A stretch of 32,864 nucleotides of DNA, from NCBI GenBank assembly GCA_017984135.1, contig JAGNZZ010000028.1, positions 1 through 32,864 of the forward strand, given 5' to 3'. Positions within the stretch are counted from its first letter, which is position 1; the number at the start of each line of letters is the position of its first letter. The translations under genes were made by a program, and so were the position numbers. This DNA comes from Chitinophagales bacterium (GTDB lineage: Bacteria > Bacteroidota > Bacteroidia > Chitinophagales > JADIYW01). This document shows positions 17,657-25,125 of this stretch, in pieces. The notes beneath the pieces were generated by a model. That model was not told the DNA's origin and searched no databases. It saw only the letters and a list, made by a program, of their open reading frames with translations.

Positions 17657-19393
17657 ATGTCTACTATAAATCAAGGAAATGACAGTTTGCAAAACCCATC
17701 TCCGCAAAATACTAGTTTGTTTATGAATTTTAGAACTTGTGATATAACAGGTTTTAAGGTCGATTTAACCGCAGAAAAATTAATTAGAGTCAATGCCGTA
17801 GCGGCTGTTGTATCTTTACTATTAGCAGTTGTTGCAGCCATTTTATTGGTGTTTACACGCTATCAGCCTGTTCACCTCTTAGGAGCAGAATGGTATTATC
17901 GATTGGTTACTTTTCACGGATTAAATGCACTTATTTTTTGGATTATTTTCTTTGAAGTAGCAGGCTTATATTTTGGTTCCACCGTAATTCTTAATACACG
18001 ATTTTGCTCTCCAAAATCTGGTTGGGTAGCTTTTGGGTTAATGGTATTAGGTTTGTTAATGTCTAACTACATTATCCTAATTGGAAAAGCCGATGTGATG
18101 TTGACATCCTACACACCATTAAAAGCACATCCTTTGTACTATTTAGGCATCATCTTGTTTGCCGTTGGTGCCTTAATTGCCGTTGCTCTATTCTTTGGAA
18201 ATTTAATGATAGCTCGTCAAGAAAATGTATATGGCGATTCCTTACCACTCGTAGTTTATGGATTAATGACAGCTGCAATTATTGCGGTTATCACTCTAGC
18301 AACTGGAGCATTAATTTATATTCCAACATTTTTATGGTCATTAGGTTTAATTGAAAATATTGATCCGGCAATGTATAAATTAATTTGGTGGGGATTAGGA
18401 CATTCTTCTCAACAAATAAACGTGGCAGCCATGGTGTCTATTTGGTATATGGTTTCTTTTCTATCTGTTGGAGGAACATCCATAAATGAAAAAGTATCTA
18501 GAACAGCATTCGTATTGTATATTTTATTTATTTGCTTAGCATCTGCGCATCATTTGTTAACGGATCCAGGTGTTAGCAGTGCTTGGAAAGTTTGGAACAC
18601 CAGTTATGCCATGTATTTAGCCGTATTGGCTTCTATGATTCACGCTTTTGCGGTGCCATCCTCTTTTGAATCTGCTCAACGTAGATGGGGTTATAATAAA
18701 GGATTATTTGAGTGGTTGTCAAAAGCACCTTGGGGAAATCCAGCTTTTTCATCCATTATCTTAGCAATCATCGGTTTTGGTTTTATAGGTGGAACAACAG
18801 GTGTAATTTTTGGTATGGAACAAACCAATATTATTGTACATAATACCATTGCCATTCCTGGGCATTTTAAAGGAACCGTTGTTATTGGTACTACATTAAC
18901 TTTTATGGGAATTACATATTATTTAATTCCATTAATTTTTAGACGAAAAATTGTAGGCATGAGTTGGGCGAAAATTCAACCATGGTTATTTTTCTTCGGT
19001 ATCGCATTTTTGTCTATTTCTATGATTGTATTAGGTCAATTAGGTGTACCACGGCGACATTGGGATTCTACATTTTCCGGAGGTCCATTCACCCACAACT
19101 TTAATCCTGCAGTTGATTTCTTTTGGACACTCATGATGTTAGGTGGAACTGTTGCGTTTATCTCTGTCATCATTTGGATTTTAATTGTAGTTATATCGGT
19201 TTTCTTTGGTCCAAAAGTAACAGGTCCAAAAGATATGCAATTAACTATTTCACCACTAGCTCCACCAGCCAAAGAACACAAAGGAATTGAAGCACCAGGA
19301 ACATTGGTTTTGACGATGATATTCTTATTGGTTTTCTTAGCCTTGTTTTTCTTGAATTGGAAATGGTTGGCTGCTACTTGGTACGTAAAATAA
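17657..19393 (+). CDS. B-family heme-copper subunit I lacking the active-site tyrosine; putative NO reductase
   Basis: A 578-residue membrane protein with about 13 helices, closest by eye to ba3 oxidase (HHLLTDPGVSSAWK matches ba3 HHQFADPGIDPTWK; HNT-IAIPGHF matches HNTAWVPGHF). Heme and copper ligands seen: His87 (low-spin heme), CuB His249, His298 and His299, and His403 (high-spin heme). Two key positions differ. The residue four after His249, the cross-linked Tyr in A- and B-family oxygen reductases, is Gln253 (HSSQQ). The second low-spin heme ligand (ba3 His386) is Lys405 (GHFK). Loss of the Tyr is a hallmark of NO reductases derived from B-family enzymes (eNOR, sNOR, gNOR and nNOR types, from memory), so NO reduction to N2O is likely. 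An atypical oxidase remains possible. Confidence 0.88.
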   Translation: MSTINQGNDSLQNPSPQNTSLFMNFRTCDITGFKVDLTAEKLIRVNAVAAVVSLLLAVVAAILLVFTRYQPVHLLGAEWYYRLVTFHGLNALIFWIIFFEVAGLYFGSTVILNTRFCSPKSGWVAFGLMVLGLLMSNYIILIGKADVMLTSYTPLKAHPLYYLGIILFAVGALIAVALFFGNLMIARQENVYGDSLPLVVYGLMTAAIIAVITLATGALIYIPTFLWSLGLIENIDPAMYKLIWWGLGHSSQQINVAAMVSIWYMVSFLSVGGTSINEKVSRTAFVLYILFICLASAHHLLTDPGVSSAWKVWNTSYAMYLAVLASMIHAFAVPSSFESAQRRWGYNKGLFEWLSKAPWGNPAFSSIILAIIGFGFIGGTTGVIFGMEQTNIIVHNTIAIPGHFKGTVVIGTTLTFMGITYYLIPLIFRRKIVGMSWAKIQPWLFFFGIAFLSISMIVLGQLGVPRRHWDSTFSGGPFTHNFNPAVDFFWTLMMLGGTVAFISVIIWILIVVISVFFGPKVTGPKDMQLTISPLAPPAKEHKGIEAPGTLVLTMIFLLVFLALFFLNWKWLAATWYVK

Positions 19394-19450
19394 AAACTTA
19401 TCAAGCTATTGCTCTTTTATCATGGAAAGGACAATGGCTACTGATTTATA

Positions 19451-20209
19451 ATGAAGATTAAAATTTATTTTCCACTTATTGCAGTATATTTTATACTGGT
19501 TGCATTCACACTTCCTGATGAAAATAAATTTTTAGGAAAAAAAATGACGGATGTTTTACTGACAGATTCCAATGGAGATTCCATTCGTTTGTTTAAATTG
19601 ATAAATGGCAAACCTTTAATTATTATTCCTATTTATACCAAATGTGCATCTATTTGTGGTGTGGTAAATAATGGCACTAAAACCGCCATTCGAAAATTAG
19701 GAACATTAGGCAAAGAATTTAATGCCATTAGTTTCTCTTTTGATAGTACGGACATACCTTTTGATTTACAAAGTTATCAGTATAGATGGGGAATAGATGG
19801 AGTAAATTGGAAAGCGGTATCTGCCAATCCGAAGAATATAAAATTACTAACACAAAATATTGGATTTGACTACGATGTAGATACGGTGATGAACCAATAC
19901 AATCATCCAGCATATTTAGTGGTGTTGACGCCAGAAGGAAGAATATCCAGATTTATTTATGGAGTAAATCCTTCTAAAAGAGATATTGAATTAGCGGTTT
20001 TGGCAGCTAAAGCAGAAAAAACCACACCAGGTTTATTCACTGGAATTTACTTGCGTTGCTTTGGATATGATCCAGTTTTAAAAACCTATAAAGTGGATTG
20101 GCGATTTATATTGTCCACTTCGGCAGGTATCTTAATTATTATGATTATGACCACTATCTTTTTAAAAACATTTATTTTACCAAACCCTAATTATGTCCAC
20201 CACGAATAA
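19451..20209 (+). CDS. SCO1/SenC-type copper metallochaperone
   Basis: A 252-residue protein with an N-terminal signal/anchor (1-20), a thioredoxin-fold domain carrying the copper site Cys65-x3-Cys69 (KCASIC) and His152 (YNHPAYLV), and a C-terminal membrane helix (about 222-243). SCO proteins deliver copper to the CuA site of subunit II, fitting the operon. SenC is also part of the NorSY-SenC cluster I recall from ammonia oxidisers. The 3' end overlaps the next gene by 17 bases in another frame, which indicates translational coupling. Confidence 0.9.
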   Translation: MKIKIYFPLIAVYFILVAFTLPDENKFLGKKMTDVLLTDSNGDSIRLFKLINGKPLIIIPIYTKCASICGVVNNGTKTAIRKLGTLGKEFNAISFSFDSTDIPFDLQSYQYRWGIDGVNWKAVSANPKNIKLLTQNIGFDYDVDTVMNQYNHPAYLVVLTPEGRISRFIYGVNPSKRDIELAVLAAKAEKTTPGLFTGIYLRCFGYDPVLKTYKVDWRFILSTSAGILIIMIMTTIFLKTFILPNPNYVHHE

Positions 20210-22148
20210 GATTATAACGACACCAATTGGGAAAGAAAAAAATAAAGGACACCAATGGTATCAACAGATGGCATCAAAGGTAGGAGCTGTTTTTTCTACA
20301 GAATTAAATCCGATGTATCATCTTGGTGGAATTTCGGTACTTCTTTTTTTAATTGCATGTATTTCTGGTTGCTATATTTTTATTTTTTACAATATCAATC
20401 CACGGCATGCTTGGGATTCAGTGGAAAAAATATCCGATAATTTTTTTAATGCATGGATGCGTAATATTCATCGTTATGCGTCTGATTTATTAGTGGTTTT
20501 TACTATTTTACATTTATTACATACACTCATTGCAGGCAAATTTAAACGACTACTTTCTTGGATAAGTGGTGTAATTTCTTTTTTAATTGTGATATCCATA
20601 GGCATCACTGGATTTATTTTAGTTTGGGATCAAAAAGCAAAATTAACTGGATACCTCACAGCAAAATTATTTTCAGGATTACCCATTTTTGATCCTTCAA
20701 TAATGGGTGCATTTTTATTGAATGATTTGTCGGTTGTTGGTGGTTTTTTTAAAGTTGCCTTGTTTGGTCATATCGCCCTTTCTTTAATTACAATTATTAT
20801 CATTTGGATTCATGTACTTAGAATTGCGCAACCAAAAATTTTTCCACCCAAAAAATTAATTACGTATTGTTTAATAGCTATCGGAATTATTTCCATTTTA
20901 TTTCCTGTAAAAAGTGATCCACCTGCACAATTAACGAATCTGCCAACAGAAACCACTTTTGATTGGTTCTATTATTTTGGATATTATTTAATGAAGATTT
21001 TTAATGTTTGGCAAAATTGGGCAATCATGATTGGTTCCGGAATAATACTTTGTGTTATTCCATATTTAGTTAAACGTAAAGACAAAGCACCAGTTCAGAT
21101 TGATTTGGATATTTGTAATGCCTGTAATTTATGCTCGTATGATTGTCCGTACGGAGCGATTGATATGTTGATACACCAAGGTGAACGCAAAGCTATTTTA
21201 TCACCTGATAAATGCGTGGGATGTACTATATGTATTGGTTCTTGCAATGAGCATGCAATTTCTCATCCGGAATATCCAACCTTAATTACCTTGACTGCAC
21301 CTAAGAAAAAAATGACTGTTTTTACGTGTGGTTATTTTCCGGAAACAATATTTCCAAGTGAGTTAGATGTGACGCAATATCGCGTGCCTTGCTTAGGTAG
21401 TGTTATGGCAAAAGATGTACAAAAGATGTTAGATAATAATGTAGAAAAAGTAGCCTTGTTGGGTTGTGAAGATTGTTATTATAGATACGGAAAAAACTGG
21501 GCAATTCAACGTTTATTGCACAAACGTGCGCCCATATTTTCTAAGCGATACGATGCATCGAAAATTAGATTGTTCACGTTGACTCAGTTTACGAATGAAA
21601 AATTATTGGCTTTTTCAAAAGAAACAGATATCGAAAGTAAAAAGGCATCATCGTTTGTAGATTTTCAGAAATCAAAACCTGTTCTAGCAATACTTATGCT
21701 CACTGCATTCTTTGCTATTTTTATTCCATTTACTAGCACGAAAGTCCGTTTTTTCAATCCAAACGAAAAGACGCTGGTGGTTAATTTTAAATATATTTCT
21801 TCGCCAATTGCATTTGAAAATCATTACTCAGAAATGAAACACATGCAAACTTTAAATCCCATTGTAAAAGAAAGAAGTCCAGTAAAGTTATCTGTTTACG
21901 ATGCTGTCACGAATCAATTAATTTTTGAAAAAATGTACACACCACGTGGACTTCGTCACGATATTGCCATGTTTATTTTTACTCAATTAGTTGTCGATGC
22001 AGATAACGTAAATATTGAAATAACGGAAACTGCCGTTAAGCATAAAAAATTAATTTTAAAAAATGTAAGCACTAAAAAAGGAGATGGCGTGTTTGTTGTT
22101 TTACACGATGGAAAATTAGTGGTAGCGGATAATGTTACACCGCAATAA
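20193..22148 (+). CDS. Cytochrome b / 2x[4Fe-4S] / MvhD-like fusion protein
   Basis: A 651-residue four-part protein. Residues 40-295 form a bc1/b6-like cytochrome b with about six helices; His93 and His107 in one helix and His193 and His207 in another (both 14 apart) can bind two b hemes. Next come two [4Fe-4S] sites: Cys308, 311, 314, 318 and Cys341, 344, 347, 351. Residues 374-445 resemble the MvhD/FlpD (hydrogenase/heterodisulfide reductase iron-sulfur) domain, with Cys379, Cys400, Cys425 and Cys428 in RVPCLGSV and LLGCEDCYYRYG. A further helix (495-512) and a 139-residue domain I do not recognise end the protein. It probably exchanges electrons between the menaquinone pool, cytoplasmic carriers and the terminal enzyme. 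It starts inside the SCO gene (17-base overlap). Confidence 0.85.
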   Translation: MSTTNKIITTPIGKEKNKGHQWYQQMASKVGAVFSTELNPMYHLGGISVLLFLIACISGCYIFIFYNINPRHAWDSVEKISDNFFNAWMRNIHRYASDLLVVFTILHLLHTLIAGKFKRLLSWISGVISFLIVISIGITGFILVWDQKAKLTGYLTAKLFSGLPIFDPSIMGAFLLNDLSVVGGFFKVALFGHIALSLITIIIIWIHVLRIAQPKIFPPKKLITYCLIAIGIISILFPVKSDPPAQLTNLPTETTFDWFYYFGYYLMKIFNVWQNWAIMIGSGIILCVIPYLVKRKDKAPVQIDLDICNACNLCSYDCPYGAIDMLIHQGERKAILSPDKCVGCTICIGSCNEHAISHPEYPTLITLTAPKKKMTVFTCGYFPETIFPSELDVTQYRVPCLGSVMAKDVQKMLDNNVEKVALLGCEDCYYRYGKNWAIQRLLHKRAPIFSKRYDASKIRLFTLTQFTNEKLLAFSKETDIESKKASSFVDFQKSKPVLAILMLTAFFAIFIPFTSTKVRFFNPNEKTLVVNFKYISSPIAFENHYSEMKHMQTLNPIVKERSPVKLSVYDAVTNQLIFEKMYTPRGLRHDIAMFIFTQLVVDADNVNIEITETAVKHKKLILKNVSTKKGDGVFVVLHDGKLVVADNVTPQ

Positions 22149-22163
22149 AATGCCATTTTTTTA

Positions 22164-22226
22164 ATGAATGTATGTGGTTGCATTTTTATTGTAAGAAATT
22201 AGCATCAAAATGCAAAATGTATTCAT
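22164..22226. terminator. Long imperfect hairpin between convergent genes
   Basis: An outer arm (22164-22173 with 22217-22226, two G-U pairs) and an inner perfect 9-bp arm (22178-22186 with 22207-22215) make a near 19-bp imperfect hairpin. Seven T residues follow at 22236-22242 on the + strand, a little far for a classical terminator. It probably ends the respiratory operon. It overlaps one copy of the cdd-derived repeat. Confidence 0.45.
22190..22215. repeat. Direct repeat, left copy (cdd 3'-end-like)
   Basis: A 26-bp stretch matching 24061-24086 with two mismatches; the last 20 bases (22196-22215) are identical. Read on the minus strand it encodes HFDANFLQ-stop, nearly the C-terminus of cytidine deaminase (HFDANFL-stop). 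It looks like a remnant or duplicate of the cdd 3' end. Confidence 0.75.
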
Positions 22227-22334
22227 GATGTATAATTTTTTTAGAAGATACTCGCAATTTGTTTTTTAGCTATAAATGCTCCTTCCATATAGATTCAAAT
22301 GCTGTTTTTTTTTCGACTAAATATAAATTTATCT

Positions 22335-23567
22335 TTATTGCTTTATAATAGTTTTATAAATTGTATCGATATGTTCAGCGTTTAGAACAACAGTATATAT
22401 TCCTTTGTTTAATTCATATAGTGGAATAATTGTATTCTTATTTAGAATTTTAGATTTATACATTAACTCACCTAAAACATTATAAATTTGAATAGTAATT
22501 GGAGATGAATTATTTTCTGAAAAAATAATATTTAGTTCATCATTAAAAGGATTAGGACTTATAGAAAATCCAATATTGTTTTCTGTTTTTACCGATATAA
22601 TTTTACTGTACGTAAATGTACTATCACAATCTGTAAGTTTAAGTCTATAATAGCTAACACCACTTAAAGGATGTTTATCGTTAAAGTTATATTGGCTTTT
22701 ATTATTAGTCGTACCGTTAGCATTTATACGCTGAATATTATGGAAGCTCATACCATCCATACTTCTTTCTATATTAATATAACAAGCATTTAATTCAGAG
22801 GCTGTTTCCCATTTCAATTCGATGTTATTATTATTTTCCTTAGCATTAAATGATATCAATTCAATAGGTAGAATTATTGGAGCTTCAATAGCAATATCAT
22901 CTATATAATAATAACATCTTGTATCACCACTTCCAAAATTATGCAATGCAGATGTATTCCATGATTTGAAACATCCAATAACTATATATTCTTCATTACT
23001 TGTTGCAGTATATGTTCCTGAAATATTAGTCCATCCAATTTTATCCGTAAGAAAAACTCCAGATGTTTGAACTACCTGTGGTGTAAATGCTAATACTGGC
23101 CCACTAAAACCACTTTTACAATTAATCATTGTATCTGAAAAGTACATGCCAACAGCATCAGACGCATATCGTACATTGTCGGCACAACTAACATAAAACG
23201 AAACATTATAGGTAGTTCCTGCAATTAAGGGTTGTGTAAGCCGAACTCCTATATATTCATACCAACCACCATAAAATCCAAATCCTATATAATTAGTTCC
23301 AGTTCTTGCATTTTGATTGCCGAACCAAACATCTGGTACACTTGTTTGAGAATGCGAACTGCAATTTGTCATTGGGTCAGGACTTGCACAATTTGCTGAA
23401 TACCAGTTTTGAAGATATAATCCAACTTGAGAAGGAAAACCAGTATATCCTGTTGGGCAATTTGCCGATTCAAAACTCGGATTAGGTACTAAATTTTGAC
23501 TTTTGATATTTATAGAATAAATAAATACAAAAGTATAAAAGGCTAAAGTTCGCGTTAGCATTTTCAT
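22335..23567 (-). CDS. T9SS-secreted surface protein with type A sorting domain, behind a cobalamin riboswitch
   Basis: A 410-residue exported protein: signal peptide (1-23), an N-terminal jelly-roll/carbohydrate-binding-like domain starting NLVPNPSFE-x3-CP (about 24-230), a fibronectin-like segment (LISFNAKENNNNIELKWETASELNACYINIERS, about 240-325), and a C-terminal T9SS type A sorting domain with SISPNPFNDELNI, NVLGELMYK and LNKGIYTVVL (about 334-410). It would be moved through the T9SS and attached to or released from the surface. It is the only gene that can lie under the upstream cobalamin riboswitch. A role in capturing corrinoids at the surface is an inference from this context only; no corrinoid-binding motif is seen. 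It converges with the respiratory operon. Confidence 0.85.
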   Translation of the reverse strand: MKMLTRTLAFYTFVFIYSINIKSQNLVPNPSFESANCPTGYTGFPSQVGLYLQNWYSANCASPDPMTNCSSHSQTSVPDVWFGNQNARTGTNYIGFGFYGGWYEYIGVRLTQPLIAGTTYNVSFYVSCADNVRYASDAVGMYFSDTMINCKSGFSGPVLAFTPQVVQTSGVFLTDKIGWTNISGTYTATSNEEYIVIGCFKSWNTSALHNFGSGDTRCYYYIDDIAIEAPIILPIELISFNAKENNNNIELKWETASELNACYINIERSMDGMSFHNIQRINANGTTNNKSQYNFNDKHPLSGVSYYRLKLTDCDSTFTYSKIISVKTENNIGFSISPNPFNDELNIIFSENNSSPITIQIYNVLGELMYKSKILNKNTIIPLYELNKGIYTVVLNAEHIDTIYKTIIKQ

Positions 23568-23569
23568 TT

Positions 23570-23595
23570 AACTTTTAAGTGATTAATTAAAAGTT
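23570..23595 (-). promoter_or_regulatory. Start-codon-proximal hairpin, possible riboswitch expression platform
   Basis: A perfect 9-bp A/U-rich stem (23570-23578 with 23587-23595, 8-base loop) ends two bases before the ATG at 23567. There is no U-tract after it, so it would act on translation rather than termination. It is a candidate output element of the upstream riboswitch. Confidence 0.4.
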
Positions 23596-23732
23596 CTTGT
23601 TTAATTTTCAAAATGCTTGTAAAAACGAAATGAAGAAAGGATAACGAAGTGGTATTTAACTCAGAATAGAATTAAAAGAAACATCATTCCTGACTTATGC
23701 TTCAAATCGCGAAAGCATTGTCAATTTGGAAT

Positions 23733-23890
23733 GGGCAGGTCTCCTGACTTGTAACATCTTTGCCGTTCTTCCCACCTGTTTTTGCAGACAGTGAACATGT
23801 ATAATTGACAAAGATTTTTTGTGTTACTTACAGTTGCGCGACAGTTCGTGATTTACACACGATTCCCTTTTAATCTACAATTAAGTAAAA
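23733..23890 (-). promoter_or_regulatory. Cobalamin (adenosylcobalamin) riboswitch
   Basis: Read on the minus strand the conserved core is clear: an AAAGGGAAUC-GUG-GUAAAUCAC start, then GAACUGUCGCGCAACUGUAAGU, a GUGGGAAG element, and the B12 box AAGUCAGGAGACCUGCC at about 23750-23734. The order, spacing and sequences match the class I cobalamin aptamer known from btuB leaders. It lies 165 bases upstream of the T9SS-protein gene and has its own candidate promoter. Binding of cobalamin normally reduces expression of the downstream gene. Confidence 0.93.
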
Positions 23891-23908
23891 CCTTTTCCGT
23901 TTGATGAC

Positions 23909-23939
23909 GAAATATAAATAAAGAACGTATCTATTGCAA
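23909..23939 (-). promoter_or_regulatory. Candidate promoter of the riboswitch transcript
   Basis: On the minus strand TTG (23939-23937) is followed by exactly 20 bases and then TATATTTC (23916-23909), close to the Bacteroidota -7 consensus. Transcription would start near 23903, just before the aptamer, which suits a working riboswitch leader. Confidence 0.5.
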
Positions 23940-24059
23940 AAATAAGAACCTTAATATTAACGGAATAATATGGATTTATTTGTTTTGTATCTATTGTGTA
24001 AATTTTGCCAACAAGAAGAAATTATCTCGTGAGTATTTTTTGAGATAGATTTTTTATTC

Positions 24060-24545
24060 TTATAAAAAATTAGCATCAAAATGCAATGGCAATAAATCTT
24101 TTATAGACTTAAAAATATAAACATTCCCACTTTCACCAGTTAAAATGATTTCTATATTTTGTTGATGTTTGTTTTCAGCTTCAAATATAGTTTGTCGGCA
24201 GATACCACAAGGTGCAGCAGGTTTTAGTACTGGATTTTTGACCGACTTTGCTGTAATGGCAATAGCTTTTATTTTTTCATGAGATGCCAATGAAGCCGCA
24301 GCACTTAACGCGGTTCGCTCAGCACAAAAGCCAATTGGATACGATGCATTTTCTTGATTACTGCCTTTGATAATTTGTCCATTATTGAATAACAATGCTG
24401 CTCCAACTTTAAATTGAGAATATGGCGCATGGCTATCATCAGTAGCCGCTTTGGCATGAACGATGAGTTGCTGATATTGTTCCGGTAATTCCTCTACACT
24501 TGAAAAAGAACAATAATTAATTTCAAATTTTAAATTTTCCTTCAT
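24060..24545 (-). CDS. cdd: Cytidine deaminase
   Basis: A 161-residue enzyme of pyrimidine salvage that deaminates cytidine and deoxycytidine to uridine and deoxyuridine. The zinc site is complete: Cys74 and catalytic Glu76 in FCAERTAL, and Cys113 and Cys116 in PCGICRQ. The nucleoside-binding segments FKVGAAL and GSNQENASYP are present. The length is slightly above the usual 130-150 of the homotetrameric form, due to an N-terminal extension. Its start overlaps the end of the upstream NUDIX gene by 23 bases, so the pair is translationally coupled. Its final codons form one copy of a direct repeat also found 1.87 kb away. Confidence 0.94.
   Translation of the reverse strand: MKENLKFEINYCSFSSVEELPEQYQQLIVHAKAATDDSHAPYSQFKVGAALLFNNGQIIKGSNQENASYPIGFCAERTALSAAASLASHEKIKAIAITAKSVKNPVLKPAAPCGICRQTIFEAENKHQQNIEIILTGESGNVYIFKSIKDLLPLHFDANFL
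24061..24086. repeat. Direct repeat, right copy (inside the cdd 3' end)
   Basis: This copy covers the last codons and stop region of cdd. Bases 24067-24086 are identical to 22196-22215, and the adjoining six bases match at four. Resemblance continues weakly past the stop codon (a shared AATAAAAA on the minus strand) if a 3-base gap is allowed. Confidence 0.75.
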
Positions 24546-25089
24546 CCATCCAAATTTTTAATTTCATTAATGCTACCATCGACATGGCATCTGTTATTTC
24601 TCCAGTAAGCACCATATTTATCGCGGATATTAAAGGTAATTTTTTTATTTGTAATTGTTCTGTTTCATCCGGTTCATTTTTAGTCATATTCAAATCTTGA
24701 GCAATATATAAATATGCTTTTTCATTTGTTACTGAATTAGATGTATGTGTCGTCGCGAGCCATGTCCACGTATTTGCAATTAAACCAACTTCTTCTTTTA
24801 ATTCTCTTTTTGCCGATTCTAAAATATCTAAATGCAATAAGCCTCCACCTTCCGGAATTTCCCAACTATAAGTGTCTAAAGGATATCGATATTGACCAAC
24901 TAACCAAGTATTGCCATCTTTATCAATAGGTATAATGCCAATTGCATAATTTTTAATATGTACTTTTCCGTAAATACCATTTGTACCAGTTGGGGTAATG
25001 ACTTGCTCATGTGTGACTGTAATCCAATTATTGTCATAAACAGTTTCTTTAATCATTGTTTTCCATGGATTTATTGTTTCATCTATCAT
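24523..25089 (-). CDS. NUDIX hydrolase (ADP-ribose pyrophosphatase-like)
   Basis: A 188-residue NUDIX protein. The NUDIX region EIPEGGGLLHLDILESAKRELKEEVGLI lies at about 74-101, with the metal-binding RELKEE intact. The preceding VGQYRYPLDTYSWEIPEGGG and following TSNSVTNEKAYLYIAQDL segments resemble ADP-ribose or nucleoside-diphosphate-sugar pyrophosphatases. The Glu normally eight residues before the REL arginine is Leu, a small deviation from the box. The ATG at 25087-25089 is used; a second Met at residue 12 is possible. It overlaps cdd, suggesting a nucleotide-salvage or clean-up unit. Confidence 0.9.
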   Translation of the reverse strand: MIDETINPWKTMIKETVYDNNWITVTHEQVITPTGTNGIYGKVHIKNYAIGIIPIDKDGNTWLVGQYRYPLDTYSWEIPEGGGLLHLDILESAKRELKEEVGLIANTWTWLATTHTSNSVTNEKAYLYIAQDLNMTKNEPDETEQLQIKKLPLISAINMVLTGEITDAMSMVALMKLKIWMDEGKFKI

Positions 25090-25125
25090 TTTTATTTAAA
25101 GATTTTTAGTAAGTTTGATTTAGTT

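Larger units (their letters stand above)
23568..24059. other. Gene-free region holding a cobalamin riboswitch leader
   Basis: These 492 bases contain no gene. Reading the minus strand they hold, in order, a candidate promoter (23939 to 23909), the cobalamin aptamer (about 23890 to 23733), a linker, and a hairpin next to the start codon of the secreted protein (23595 to 23570). Positions 23940-24059 show nothing recognisable apart from the tail beyond the cdd stop codon. Confidence 0.7.

Noticed and set aside
17657-19393. Annotation as an ordinary cytochrome c oxidase subunit I
   Set aside because: The catalytic Tyr and one low-spin heme His are missing at aligned positions, so the ordinary oxidase call is not safe.
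16719-19393. Possible frameshift or sequencing error creating the odd residues in subunit I
   Set aside because: Both subunit frames are open end to end, and sequence around Gln253 and Lys405 remains family-like on both sides.
24958-25125. Extended N-terminus of the small lipoprotein reaching back over the NUDIX gene
   Set aside because: It would overlap a well-supported gene on the other strand and bury the lipoprotein signal peptide, which starts at 25126.
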